A stretch of DNA of 64,000 nt from Sisyra terminalis. Lineage: Eukaryota; Arthropoda; Insecta; Neuroptera; Sisyridae. Each line of letters begins with the position of its first letter. The first letter of the stretch is position 1. Shown in pieces: positions 1-13,200 of this stretch. The notes below the pieces were generated by a model. It worked only from the letters and a program-made list of their open reading frames with translations, was not told the origin of the DNA and searched no databases. The position numbers and the translations under genes are program-made. The DNA lies in NCBI GenBank assembly GCA_958496175.1, contig OY292277.1, forward strand, positions 27,013,282 to 27,077,281, read 5' to 3'.

Positions 1-689
1 CAAAGTAACTTGTATTTTTTTGAACTAAAAGAAATATAATGTTTCCTTTCCATATAGAATAACGTTTCAAAAATTATAAGCAACCTATATTTAAATAGCT
101 GCAACTGATTATTATCGGTCGTTCGTGTGCAAAGACCTAATATAGTGTTCCTCTAAAAAACTTTTTAGAAAAATTTGTATATTTTTTTAATTTTTAACAG
201 AAAAGAACAAAACAATAGATTGCTCAGTTCATTATGAAAATATATTTTTTTTTGAATGCATAACGCTTTTTTGCTTTATTTATGCTTGGGACTTTCCCAT
301 TTATATAGTTTCGTATATAGTTCCGTATTTTATAGTTTTATAGTTTCATTTTTAGCTATTGAATTTGGAATGATTTATAGCACTTTGGAGGTGAATTTCA
401 CGTCTTAATTAAGAATGGTTTTCAATAAAACCTCATCAGTATTTTTGGGTGGGGCTGTTCTTTCGATTTCCACTATAAAAATCACTCTTAAATTAAGTAT
501 TCTATCAAATACTATTAACTGCCCCACTTTTTCAAGCAATAAAAATCGTAAACCATAATATACTACTTGAGAAAATCAACAAGTAGCTGCCGCACGAAAG
601 TTCTGTTATATTGTTCTTGTCAACTAAAAGTTATAGCTTTAGCACGCAGATATTTTCATACCTTTTGTTGTAACAGACCATCCAAAGAT

Positions 690-1355
690 CTACTATTCTA
701 TATAAATACAAAACAAATTATCCTGACATTAATCTCCGCGCAAAACGAAATGCGAGAAGAAAGTAGCAAAAAACAAAATATCCTTCCGATAAAAACGCAT
801 TCAACAGACTGCCTAACCTTCTTAAATCCCAGTTAATTCCACACTGATTATCTAAATTTACGCAGTATTTAAAGTCACTATCTCTATAGATTGTTCTCTA
901 CGGCATGCCACCAAAAGATTATAGTATGATACCATAATACTTCCTCTCCAATCCGCAATGAAAAAAATGCCTCGGCTATAGGTGACTAAGAATGATCGAT
1001 TACTTTTGTAGACAGGCTAAGCAAATCTCAATCTTTACGCAAATATTTGTGACTCAACATATTAAAAAAAAGTTTTCAAAAATATACAATCTCCTCTCTC
1101 GTTAAAACTTCCGGGTATAGCTTTCCGTTCATACGAAATAAAATTCCTACTAAATAAATCTTCTTTGATAAAATATCCAGGGCATGATCTTTTAACTGCA
1201 GAAATTTTTCACCACCTTCCCGGAAAGGCAGTTGCTTATTATCGTCCTCATTCTAAGCCTAACAAATTTATATCAGACCCACAAGCTTGTTCCCTTTATT
1301 TTCAAAAATCCTGGAAAAACTCCTTACTAAAAGAAATATTCATTATAAAGTAAAA
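690..1355 (+). pseudogene. jockey-type LINE ORF2 remnant
   Basis: Decayed reverse transcriptase of a jockey-clade non-LTR retrotransposon. Read with frame changes it gives family-typical pieces in order: RAKRNARRK and YPSDKNAFNRLPNLLKSQL near 720-835, QYLKSLSL near 864-890, DCSLRHATKRL near 890-920, PIRNEKNA near 950, then PGHDLLTAEIFHHLPGKAVA and KPNKFISDP to LYFQKSWKNSLLKEI at 1165-1340. Several stops and frameshifts interrupt it, and between GKAVA and KPNK an internal segment of the RT is missing. The pieces match the region between endonuclease and RT core. No ends of the element are visible. Confidence 0.75.
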
Positions 1356-4144
1356 ACATAATTTCTTCCCACTAATTTGGTTTCAGCCCGCTTATAGGGA
1401 CCATCTGGTACCACCTTCCCCTACACGTGGCACGCTCCGAGCCTGAAGAACTACCCACTTTAGTGGCTTATAACAATAGAACGAGTCGGAATTTTCATTG
1501 AACATTTTAGGAACATATATTTCAAGAGATTTATAATAATTTATGAAATTAAAAAGAAGATTTTTTGACTCGTCGAACTTTAATTCCACCCTTAAAAGTA
1601 TTATCACGAAAGAACTTAAAGAAAAAGGGATGAAACGCTTACGGACACTTCTAAATTGAAATTCGATTTAATTTCAGTATTATTTGAAACAGTCTATATA
1701 GTTGTATGCCAACTACCATATTGTTTTTAAGCTATCAAGCTTCGTTATCTTTGCTTTTAGACTTAAAAAAAGTTATCAAGTTTTTTGTTTTACTTCATAT
1801 TGCTAACTTAAGAAATAATTAATTTGAATTTGCCACAAAATGGAAAAGTTTTTATTACAAGTAAAAACAAAGCCCATGTTCTCGTTCAAAGATGTTTGTT
1901 CATTATTAAACTAATAGCTTCTTCAAAATTACATGTATAAAACTTAATCAGCATTCATTAATTCCAATTAAATTTTAACGAATACAAGTAAATTCGATGC
2001 TCTGTTATAACTTTATTTTCATTTTATCAAATTAATTTAAATCATTGGAAAAAATTATACTTACCACTTTCCTTTCCTTTTTCCAACAATAAAAACTTAG
2101 ATAAGACTTCAATCAATAAGACTTCAAAAAAGTTTTTAATTTTTTTTTAAATATTTGTTTACCAATCTTTAAAAGCCATTATTTTAATTCGTTGTGTTAT
2201 CACCATAACTGAAATGTTAAAAGTAAGGGTTGAAATTATTGAATCTAAACTGCAAACCTAGTACAAATCGTAATTGGAAAACGGTATACGTATAGGCATT
2301 AACGCATCCATTAATGATGGAACAGGTGTTGCCTCAATTCAATTTGTGCTGTCGTTAAGCTGAAAATAGCGTCCCAAAAACAACACCAAAATACTTTGCA
2401 TCCCCCAACTGACCCAGTTTAAAATCAGAAAATCAATTTATTTGTACACTATTTACAACTGTATTTTCCAATGAAATTAATTGGGGTTATTAATATAATC
2501 TAAAAATAAAAACAAATTAATTAAGAATATTTATTAGTATACAGATTTTATGTTGTATATTTTTTACATAATTATACAATTAGTTTATATATTCACAGCA
2601 TAATTTTTGACCATTCAAAATAAATGATTATGTTATTTAATATGAAAAAATATATTCTTTTTACAAAAGCTCTTTGTAGAAAAAAATGGAACCGAAGTAG
2701 AGTAACAAAACAATTTATTCACAAATTATCTTTCCTCAACGTCAGTCGGTTTCGGTTTAGTCTTTATAAATGGTTTCTTATTAAATACTTTTAGCAATTT
2801 TTCTCTTTGTTTTTTTACTGAACTAAACCTTAAAGTTTCTTCTTTAAAAATTACAATATATTTTTAAAAGTAACTGCCAAGAATGGCAAATATTTCCTCT
2901 TTAAATTTGAAGATACTTCGACATGCTACCATCAATAAATTAACAATTTTTCATTCTCCTAAATAATACTTAAGTTTTGTCGGATACAAACTGGCAACAG
3001 TAAATATTGAAAGATTTATCCGGGATGATTTCCGAGAGTTACACTGTCAATAAGAGCTACAATTACTGCAAAGAACTTCCGATATATTTCCGAGAAATCT
3101 GCTTACAACGGGCAACAAAGGATAATAATTTAAAAGATTTTTAGTGGTTGAAATATTGAAAATATCTTCCACTTCTTATTACAAGAGAAATAAATGATAT
3201 ATACTCGCTACCAAGGTTAAACTACGAAACTACATATTTTGAATTTTACAGATAAAAAATATTTAGTTTTTTAATACTTAAATTGTTTTGCAGTATTTCA
3301 GTTACAAAAATGAGCATAAAAGATAGTTGTTTACAAGATTGGTTTTTCCGTAGAAAAATTGCTTCTTAACAAAAATTAGTTCTTTACATTGCCAAAGTTT
3401 GACTTTTTATGGTTTTGTCTTTGAAGCGACTTTTAGACCTTTTTATGAAGGTAACAGAAAATATTAATAATCCATCTCTATGCTGTAGAATTTTCATATG
3501 AATATTACTGGAAAGGACATAGACCTGGTTTTAAGAAGGGTATACTAAGAGCCGGTATTTTAACATCTCCATAGTAATATTTATCTTATTGATAAAGCTT
3601 TATCTAGAGGATAGAAAAAACAAGCGTATTTTCAACTAAAGATGATAAATCTGTGGGATTTAATTGATATATATTATCCATTAGCGTTCATTTCAGACCA
3701 CTACTACCAATTTAGTGAACCGGTTGGGTATTTTAATTGATTTTTATTAATAAATTAGTAAATTAATACATATTTGTTAGAAAAATATGTAAGAAAGTTC
3801 CAAAAATTATAGCTACTTTGTCCGGTCAGCAAAAAAAAAATCCATCCTATCCATAGCTACCTAGAGGATATGATGTATCTATCCATGAGTGCAAAAGATA
3901 GAATGTAAAATTTGGGATAAAATGTGATCAGAAGATTAAGAAGTGAAAACAAAACATCATATTATTTTACAATTTAAATCATATCTGTATAAATAATAAT
4001 TTAAAATAGAAACAGATGTCACATTAAAAGAGAAAGAGCAACGATTTGATTATTTTACGCTTTGTATCAAAGGAGTAGGAAGTAGTCTGAATTGATAATT
4101 TTTTTCAACTTTAACTATAACTCTAAAAACTTTCACTCATACAT

Positions 4145-4430
4145 AGTTGAAGTGTTAAGAAGAATAAACGAAAAAATACCTATCAATATGGTGTCAAGAA
4201 GAAAAAGTAACTAGATGAATCACATTCTCAAAGCATAAAGATTTGTGCTTGAATGTTGTAGAAGGAAAACATTAAGGTTCCAATAAAAAAGCAAGAAAAC
4301 GAATTAAGATCCGAGATTTGCTTAAACGAGGAGTGGATTACCCCAATTAGAAGAGGCCTACCAAGGGTATTGGAGGGAAGAATTCAATCAGACGGAAAAC
4401 TAAACTTTTAGTTTCAAGTAAAACTCTAAA
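4145..4430 (+). pseudogene. non-LTR retrotransposon C-terminus remnant, copy 1
   Basis: Frame-shifted reading gives EVLRRINEKIPINMVSRRKS, MNHILKA, RFVLE, then KIRDLLKRGVDYPN and LEEAYQGYWREEFNQTEN, the layout of the C-terminal end of LINE reverse transcriptases (RRI-E, RRK, W/M-HIL, GRKR, DLL, W-R--F). Several stops break it. The flanking DNA resembles the next copy, suggesting duplicated 3' ends. Confidence 0.6.
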
Positions 4431-4439
4431 TACCATTAC

Positions 4440-4665
4440 TTTCATAAAGTAGTAATTGAAGTGGTTGGAGAAATCAACAAAGAAAAAACTATTATCGATG
4501 TGGTGACAAAAGAAAAGTTAGTTTAAATGATCATATTCTGAGAGGAAGAAGACGATTTGAGATCTTCGATTTGTTGAAACGAGGAATGTATTACACCAGT
4601 TTGAAGAACCTTGCCAGGAATGGGAGATATTGGAGGTAAGGCCGCAGAAAATTGAAATTACTGTC
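4440..4665 (+). pseudogene. non-LTR retrotransposon C-terminus remnant, copy 2
   Basis: Starts EVVGEINKEKTIIDVVTKEK, followed in another frame by NDHILRG, LLKRGM and NLARNGRYWR. It is the same segment as the copy just upstream, with an internal deletion, in the same orientation. Together they are a decayed tandem pair. Confidence 0.55.
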
Positions 4666-6515
4666 AGATTCTGTCAAATAACTAGATTCTTCTCTATCAC
4701 TAAATGTGAAATGAAAAATATATGATAATTTTTACCATTACATTGAGATTATGCAAGAAATTATATCCTACTAGTAATAACTAGTAGCACATAATGGATC
4801 ACTTGCACAAAAAAGCTTCAAAATTTAGAGTGAAAAAAAAGAAAGACTTAAATAGAGAAGACTAATAAGTGACTCCATGTGACAAGTTTTTTGTTTTGTG
4901 TGGACGGAACACTGATGTTAAATGTTCAAAAATTTTCTTGTTTAGAAACTACCCTTGATGACCAACTCGAAACAACTCGAAAAAATCGAAACTAGAATTG
5001 AACAAACGATAGTGGTATTTATAAAATTAACGAATATTTTTTGTAATCACTGACAATGGTAGTTGAAGATTATGGCTTCTTTGACTTAGTGTCTAAAGAT
5101 GAAACATGTAAACTCACCAATACGATGTTTTAATGTTTTGCATTTCGACTATAACTTTACCAGGCAGATTATATTAGAAGAGAAGAGCTGTGAAAGCATA
5201 AAATATTTGGAAGTGTAAAATATGTAAACATTAGAAAGAGAGACATATAAGTTGATACTATAAAAATTTAGTAGGTAAAATCTATCTATTTAATCTATTA
5301 AGTCTCGTAATTTTCGGCTAACTTTACTATTTTAATTTTTTCTACAAATAAGCGACTGTATTCGTAGATATCAAATGACGAATTTTTGCTTCTAAAAATT
5401 TCACAATCACCTGGAAAGAAAAATAACTGTTAAGAAATGCAAGATTGGGTGTTTTGGTTCTTAAATGTGACATCTGAAAAAAATTGTCTTATTACATTTG
5501 GTAAGAAAAGTTCTGTAGTTACTTAGTTAGGGATTAACATATGTTAAAGCTTTCCGTAGTTGTTCAACGGTTAGAACACTGGATAACACTGGATGAAGAT
5601 AATGTTTTATAAACAGTTGAAAACTCAAATACTTGAATTTTGATATGGAAAATAATAATTTTGTTAGTAGAAATCTTAATAAAAAGTAAAATATACAGCT
5701 GGGGAAAAGACTAAATATAACAACTAGAAAATATGCGGTAGAATCTCGGATTATCATTGTAGCATATAACAATCTAATAAAAAAATATTAAAGAATGCAT
5801 TCTTATTCTTTTAAATCGATTATGACCAAATAATCAACAATTTTTATAATTGCCCTCTTATTTCATGAATGAAGTGACTATTGAAATATTTTTCGAACAG
5901 TTTTACCATTCAAGCAGTTACTTTAATTTCTTGAAACTCTTTTGTTAATTTGTTGTTTAATTTATAAAACTTCCTTCCATTTTAATCTTTTAAAGAGCTT
6001 AGAAATAATTAACAACTTTTTTAAATAACGAATTATTTTCTTTTTTTGACAAACAAATCTTTTCCTGTATTTTTCGATGTTTTTCACTCCAATTTGAAAC
6101 AATTTCCAGCACCATCCAGAAGTGATCTGATTCTTATATATACAACTGGAAATTAGATCATATTTTATTTTAATTCACAATAATTATGAATTTGTTTCGT
6201 TCTAATTTTTGCTTTATATTATTATTTTATAAAAACGACCAATGAAAACAATCCATATAGGCTTGTATACCTAGAGGGAGGTAAAGGGAAACTGTAAGAA
6301 TTGCACCTTTTTGATATAGCTCTATTTAATATATCTTGAATTTTAATAAATTATCTAAAAATTAATAAAGTACCTATTATATACAATTACAGTAATGAAC
6401 AAGTTACAATACATAAACTTTGGTCTTTACAGTTTTACATATTTTGTTTCCTAAATATTTATATATTTGGCCAAATTTTAACGATATAATTTTACATATT
6501 TAATAATGATATGGT

Positions 6516-6521
6516 TTTATT
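6516..6521 (-). other. candidate polyadenylation signal AATAAA of Shawl
   Basis: An AATAAA hexamer on the minus strand 277 bases past the stop codon. In sequence this AT-rich the hexamer is common by chance and other copies lie nearby, so this is only one possible 3' end. Confidence 0.22.
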
Positions 6522-6797
6522 TTTATATACAAAAATATTTATAAATTTTCTTGGTTAAATAATAAGCTCACTTGTATTTTAATATTAAAAGTCTATGTTT
6601 CACATCGAGTTAATAGGGTTTTTTAACATTAAAAATTGACTAGATATCTTTAAATGTCTTCCGTATATTGTTTGCTTTTCAACAAGCTTTTCAAAGCTCC
6701 GTTTTCGATTAAAACTTTGTTATCACTTGATGGAAATTTGGAAGTGCGAGCTTTTGATTACAATCACATACTCAATTTTCACTGCGCATTGTGTAGT

Positions 6798-7294
6798 TTA
6801 TAAAACCTCGTTACGTACAACGCTAACGGAATCGAAACCTTTTAACGAATTATTATCACGATCAGAAACGATTTTACTAATTGTGCTTAGAGGGAGTGGA
6901 GAACAATTTTCGCTTGGCGTTTTATCGTTGATGTCGTCGATTCTATTATCGGTATGAGTGGCGAAAAGAGCTGCAGTGGCAATAGTGTCGTAATTATCGC
7001 CGCCTCGACCATATTCGTTGGGATAATCAGTTTCGATTTGGGGTACACAATAATCGGATGAGTCGAGAATGAGTGGTTTTTTGGTTGGGTCGGACCTATT
7101 TTCATTAATTGGCGACGTGTTATGCAAGGGGTTGATCAAAGATGTTTCCGGTAGCTCTGCACGGTTTTCGTAAAATTGGCTAGAATTAGGAGCAGTATCG
7201 CTGAGAATGACACGTGGTTGGCGAGGAATCAACGCATCGATAGCCCCAATTGTAGCTGGACGTGGCTGTAGTGGAACCAAATCCATGCAAGGTC
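6798..7294 (-). CDS. Shawl: Shawl terminal exon: C-terminal tail and stop
   Basis: Starts in phase 1 after tttcag at 7295 and runs 164 residues to a stop at 6798-6800. It begins [20 protein letters not shown] and ends [10 protein letters not shown]. It is hydrophilic and low in cysteine, with many Asp, Asn, Ser and Thr and no transmembrane segment. The last three residues, E-V-L, fit the acidic-x-hydrophobic pattern of class III PDZ ligands, which is only suggestive. GC content is clearly above both flanks, the third-position pattern is coding-like and the frame is open throughout. Confidence 0.93.
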
Positions 7295-10227
7295 CTGAAA
7301 TTTAGAAAAAAAATCATAAACTAGTTTTCTACATTCATTATTGGCAGAACTACGGGTAATTAAGTAAGTTTCCGCTCTTTTTTCACTGTAAGTTTTCATT
7401 ATAACTGATGAAAAAAGAGGATCTTAATACGACACGTATTTTTTTCAATGTATGACCAACCAGCATTTTTCTAGAGTAGTCCAATTTGACAAATGCGTTT
7501 TTGATTAAAAAAGGTATACATTGTAGTTAGATCCATTAAAACAAAAGAAAAAAAAAATATAAAAGGGTGAAACAATAGAGGATAACTAATGGTGTCCACA
7601 TTAAATCTAGAATTAAATTCATTATCTCAGTCATTTAAAGTTTCCATATAATAAATTTAAACTATTTTGACTATTTTTTCGCTCCTAAAAATCGTATTAA
7701 ACCATTTGTACATCTAGCGCAGCGGCCGAGGAACTTTTTTAACCATTACCCCAAAATATTTTTGCGTAAGTCGATATTACCCTCACCCTTCTAAAAAGAA
7801 AAAAATTAATGTAAATTTTAAATAAACATTATTTATTGAATTATTTTACATTTATATATTTGTAGTTTAGGTTTTGGAAAAAGATGTTGCTTCATGTTTG
7901 ATAAAATTACTTCAAAATTTTCCTATTACACAAAAAAAATCCATTTTTACCCCATTTAGAGTAATTTACCTCGGTTCACCGACCGCTGAAGTTTACCACA
8001 CGTACCGGTCTAACATTCATTTGTCACGGCCGATTTAAAATTTACGAATAGAGATATTTTTTTAAACAAGTCAAAAATAACGAAATGTTCCCAAGTGAAG
8101 CTGGGTACGGGTCAGCCAGTATCTATGTAGTATTGATACGCACCCGTAGCATAATTCAATGCATTTTAAATTATAAAATGTCTTTTATTTAAATTACATA
8201 AAAAGGAGAAAAGAACAGTTCCAAAAAACAAAAACAACGAAGAAGTATGCTTGGGCAAAAAAAAGCGATTGTTATGAAGTCACCGAAGTCAGGGAAGAGG
8301 GAGAGTGATGGCAAGAAAAAAATGGAAGTTAAGGTTCTATTTGATCATATTAGATTGAATTGTCCATTAATTTAAATTATGTTATTTTAGATATTTTAGA
8401 TTTACTATAGGCGGATCCACAAAAATATGTAAAATTTTTCCAGTCGAACTGAGTCTTCCAAAATGATTCACCACTTATCGAACCTTTCTGCTATTGGTAT
8501 ACTAATGTCATTAGTATATCAACCTCTTCCTTAATTGTTTTTGTCTTTCTAAAATTTTAAATTAATTTTTTTAATGCTGTGCAATTGTTCATAGTAAAGG
8601 TATGATTGTATGAATTGAATGATTGTATGTTATGATTGTAAATATGGGGAGATTGTCCCGATCTGTAGTCCCAGAGTTCTGGAATCTAGACATCAAGAAC
8701 GTTCAGAAAGGGGTTCTCGAAGGGGTCCTTTTTGGAATAGGGTTCTGTCTTTTTTTTTCAATAATTTGCTTAAAAAATTTTTGTTTGCATCAATAGATAT
8801 ATTTAGTACATTCCTTGAAATCGACAAATAGCATGTTTGTAAATACTAAATCTTTCACAAATCGGTTAAATTGGATAGAAAATTAAAAAAAAATCCAAAA
8901 CCTTATATTTGAGAAGGCAGACAAATAATTAAAAAAATTAACTGATAACTTTTTTCATGAATCTTTTTTCTAAAAGAGTATTTAATTCTTAATAAACTGT
9001 TGATAAAGAATAAGTTACAATTCCTCCAAATTTATGGAATTTTTAAAGATTCTTTATCATAAATATTTTCTGTACTATTCCCAAGAAGTAAAGTTTCTTT
9101 AAATAAAGCTGACTGCATGATCGATACAAGTAAAACTATGTAGATGTTTTGTCCGAAGGGTATAGCTGACGGATCAAAATTTCCCACTATTCTCTTCTAG
9201 TTGTTTATAGAATGAGTCTAATGGAGTAACATGTAACATGGTAGGTACAAATATTATTATCTTTATTTACCATTTGGGCACTTTTGCTAGCAATGTCTAT
9301 TTCAAACGTTCTCAGTCCATTGATTGAAACAAGTTGGGAAGATTAAAACCCCTTAAGATACCCCAAGTGCGGAGGTTCGGTGTCTTTAAATTCACCTAGA
9401 TAGAATACTAACCAAACGAAGACATGTAATAATCAAAAGGGATATACTAAAAGCAAAATTCGGACAGCTACACTGGGTAATTAGCTGACAGACAAACAAC
9501 TTGTGGGATTGCAAGTTTTAGTTTTACAAATCCATTCTGAAACCAATCTGGAAGCATGGTTTTCAGTTTTAGGGAGTGATCAGTGACTGAATAAAAAAAA
9601 AATAGTCACAAACTAAGGCATCCGTAAAAGCTTACAGATGATTTATGTCAGAAAAGAAATCGATAAACATCGTAAAAAATATCATAAGATATTAAGTGAC
9701 CATGTTAATTATTTGGCGGTCAACCTATTAGATAACAACAGTGAGTCACTAGACTGAAACGTGTTCCATCCTGAGATTGCCACACCGAAAGAAAACATCA
9801 AGCCTATTACTTACGTAGCGTACAAGTGAGTTTTAACGTATAGCGTAAATGTCCAAGAACATATTGAAATTACTTAGAAAGGAAAAAATCAACTCGTATA
9901 ATCACACTTAATACAAAATTTAATTTTGGATCACTACTTATTTCGTTTGAGTAACGGTAAAGTGTAATCAAAATATCGTTTATCAATTTTTTGATCTCTA
10001 TAACAGTTGGATACAAGAAATCCTTTGTTAATTATTGTTGTGTACTTTTTTTGTTGGACCAAAAGTTGGCATTTTTAACACGAAAAATTCAATGCTTAAG
10101 AATTATCTATATCTATTATAATATATAAAATTCTTATGTCTGTCTGTACATTTCGATTTTGAACCCAATTTTAGGGTAAATATTTGTTTCAAGAGACCCT
10201 TATTCCAAATTTAACATTTTTAAAATT

Positions 10228-10260
<33 letters not shown>

Positions 10261-13200
10261 GTGTCCCGATTTAACTAAAGAACGGAACAACCGAATTTAA
10301 TGAAATTTGGTTTTAAGATACAACACAATTTCCCACAGACTATAGGCTACTTATCATTCCAAAACAATACTAAGGGAAGGTATTCTCTAGGGATGAAAAC
10401 AGAAATTTTTACTTTAGACAAATGAGTTATATATCATTGGAAAGGTAATTAAAAGTTAGAAAATAATCTATAAAAATATTTTAAGTTGAACTGATAAAAA
10501 TCACAGTAAATTCAATTTAATGTTTAAAAAATTGCCTCTTTGAAATATGAACCTTTATATATCATAGATTCATAGTTGATGGTAATAGCTTGATCGCTTA
10601 CTTATCGGTAATTCTGATCCTCCTAATTATAAAGACGTGGGTTCGAATCTTACAATAAACTTTTTTTTTTTACAAAATTGTTGTTAATAGACCCTTAGAG
10701 TTGCTCAATATTAAAATATTAACAAAAAAAAATAAAAATAATAGTAATAGCAGCAATAATAATAATAGTAATAAAACTTTAAGTACATACGTTTTTAAAC
10801 CCGTGCATACATAAAATCGTGTATTTATATATCCCCTTTGACTAATGAAATTTAAATATTCGATGAATTCCTTATAAGAAGTAGACATTTGATAAGATTT
10901 TTTTTAAAAATTCCTACCCTAAAAGAGTAAAATGGGTGACTAAGTTTGTATGAGAAAATGTAGAGTTAATCAACAATCGAAATTTTGAATTTAATTAGTA
11001 AAATTAATAAATAAATAATTAATTGATAATAAGTGTCTGTTTTTGTTACAACTGTTCTGTTTTGTTACTTCTGTTTTTGTTTATATCATTTTAGTAACAA
11101 CGTTTTAAATAACGTTATTTCACTAAATTAGTATGAAAGTATATGTAGTACTTATTCTAACAAAGCGATTTTTAATTTTTGTTTGTTTTTCAACAATCAA
11201 ACTTTTTAAAATCTTATTTTTATCAACCAATAATTGTGACCTGGAGCAATTTATTCTGCTGAAAAATATTAAGGAAGCAATTTTTTGTCATATATTTTGT
11301 CATATATTTCATTATCAATCAAAATATAAAATCTTCCAAACTAAATTTTCCTCGGTATTCAAAAAAATTTGAAAATCAATTATTGTTCTTGAAAATATAT
11401 AAAATATTCTTATTTCCTCCCACGTTTTCTACCTGTTTCCAACAATTTTGTATGTACAACGTCTAAATGTGCGAAATCGAATTGCTTTTTAGTAATATAA
11501 TAAAGAAGGTCATAATTTTTTTCGTTTTACATTGTATTTTCTAAATGAAAGCATATTTGTGTTGTCGATAAAATATGGAAAATGTTTTTCTTATACGATG
11601 CAGATATATAATAAGAAAGAGTTTTTGATAATTCCTCCCTTAAAAAAGTGAAAAATGTTGACAAAGTTTGTACGGCATAACGTTTATCAAACATATATCA
11701 TAAAGATAAACATATACGTCTATCAAATAAAACAATGTTGATTTATTATTAGATTCAAAAACGTAGGATCTGCTTAAAAATTTAAACTCTAATATATATA
11801 TCTGAAAAAGGTTATGTTCATAAGTGAGCATTAAGTTTTTCAGCTTTCACATATTGTAAACCTAAAAATCCGAAATACGTATTCACAAATAAATACATTT
11901 GCGTACATTAGTGAGTGAATATCGAGTAGCGAGCAATTCGGCGAACTAAAAGAAAATGATTTAATTATATAGTTAAAATTCAGATATTTTAATAATAAGT
12001 GCATAGATACACAATGGTTATACTTGATTATGGAGGAACTGGGTTTCGTGCAATTGAACAAACTTTAATTTCGCGGTAGTTTTGTACATTGCAGTAGTGA
12101 AATAGTTTCGAGAAAAGGGTTCATTCGAGAGTCGAGATAATGAAATGTGATTTTTACTACTATTCTAAATATCTAGGCGAGTGTTTTGATAACTTTTGAC
12201 TGTTTTAAGTTATAATTATGACTGACTTTATGGAACTTAACGACAGTTTTTATTTATGTATAGATGCTGATTGATTTACGGATTAATTGATTCACGGTAG
12301 GTATACCTACCGTAGGTATACGGTGTTTTAGGTACTTTTTAGATATTTATAATTATTTTTTGAAAATTAATTGATCATTATATACAATTACTTTATTCTA
12401 AGTAACAGTTTATTAAATGTGTATTTTTAAAGTTGACAAAATAGTGTTTTTAAGTATGATTATGGTTTTCGTAAAAGAAATAAGAAAAATAATAATTTGC
12501 ATATGCCACTACAAATAGCAAATTTAAAAAGAAAATATAATCTACACCTACGTTACGTAGACGAAGTCGCGGGGATGAGCTAGTTAAGTATAAGAATAAT
12601 AGTTTTTGGAATTGTAAATTTGGAAAACTGGTCATAAGCTTATTAAACCACTGTTACATTTTTAGAGTCAAAAAACATAATCTAGAAATTGTTTTCTACA
12701 TTATTTCATTTTCATATAAAAACTGCATTTGACAGGGGCAGTAAAGACCGTAAAAAATTTGATACTTACCCGCACCGAGAGAACGTGACTCACTTGGCCG
12801 CAACATTGCCAATGATGGTACAGACGGCGTTTGTAATGCAATTCCAATCACGTTCATGCCATTCGTATTTCCTACAAAAACACGAAAAGAATTAGACTGA
12901 AAGAAAGGTTTACGATTGAAAAAAAAAGAAGGCACAATGTTATCTATACAAGTATCAACTCTAATTTTTCTATTATTGTTATTTGCAAGTTTTAATTGCT
13001 TTTTACACCTGAATTTTCCAGCAAACCACAAAGTTAAAACGAGTCAAAGAAAAAAAAAAGATGAACTACTACAAAGTTGTTGGCCATTGGGGTTCAAATT
13101 TAAAGATTGTTTTGTTATTTATTGAATGTTTAACTAAGCTAATAAGCTGATAATTTAAATTATTTGCAAAGGAGACATTTTTGCATTCAATTTAGTCCCC

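Larger units (their letters stand above)
1..6797. other. 3' flank of Shawl, LINE remnants only
   Basis: AT-rich sequence downstream of the channel gene, probably with its 3' UTR in the upper few hundred bases. Apart from decayed LINE pieces at 690-1355 and 4145-4665 I see no gene; the remaining ORFs are short, low-complexity chance frames. Confidence 0.6.
7295..12769 (-). other. Shawl intron 7
   Basis: 5.5-kb AT-rich intron. It holds a hAT-like MITE (7720-7988), a microsatellite-bearing Helentron-like repeat (10110-10330), a tRNA-like repeat (10580-10672) and a short dispersed motif near 12537-12580. Nothing else was recognised; small ORFs are chance frames. Confidence 0.8.

Noticed and set aside
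10580..10672. Functional tRNA gene
   Set aside because: The B box is good but the spacing and stems do not give a cloverleaf.
10670..10888. ORF with a leucine run
   Set aside because: Translation of an AAT/AAC simple repeat.
12296..12322. Palindrome of GTAGGTATACCTACCG
   Set aside because: Short local palindrome with no repeat partner; expected occasionally by chance or slippage.
12696..13125. ORFs on both strands around 12696-13125
   Set aside because: Only 12770-12871 on the minus strand fits splice sites and phases; the rest is intron.
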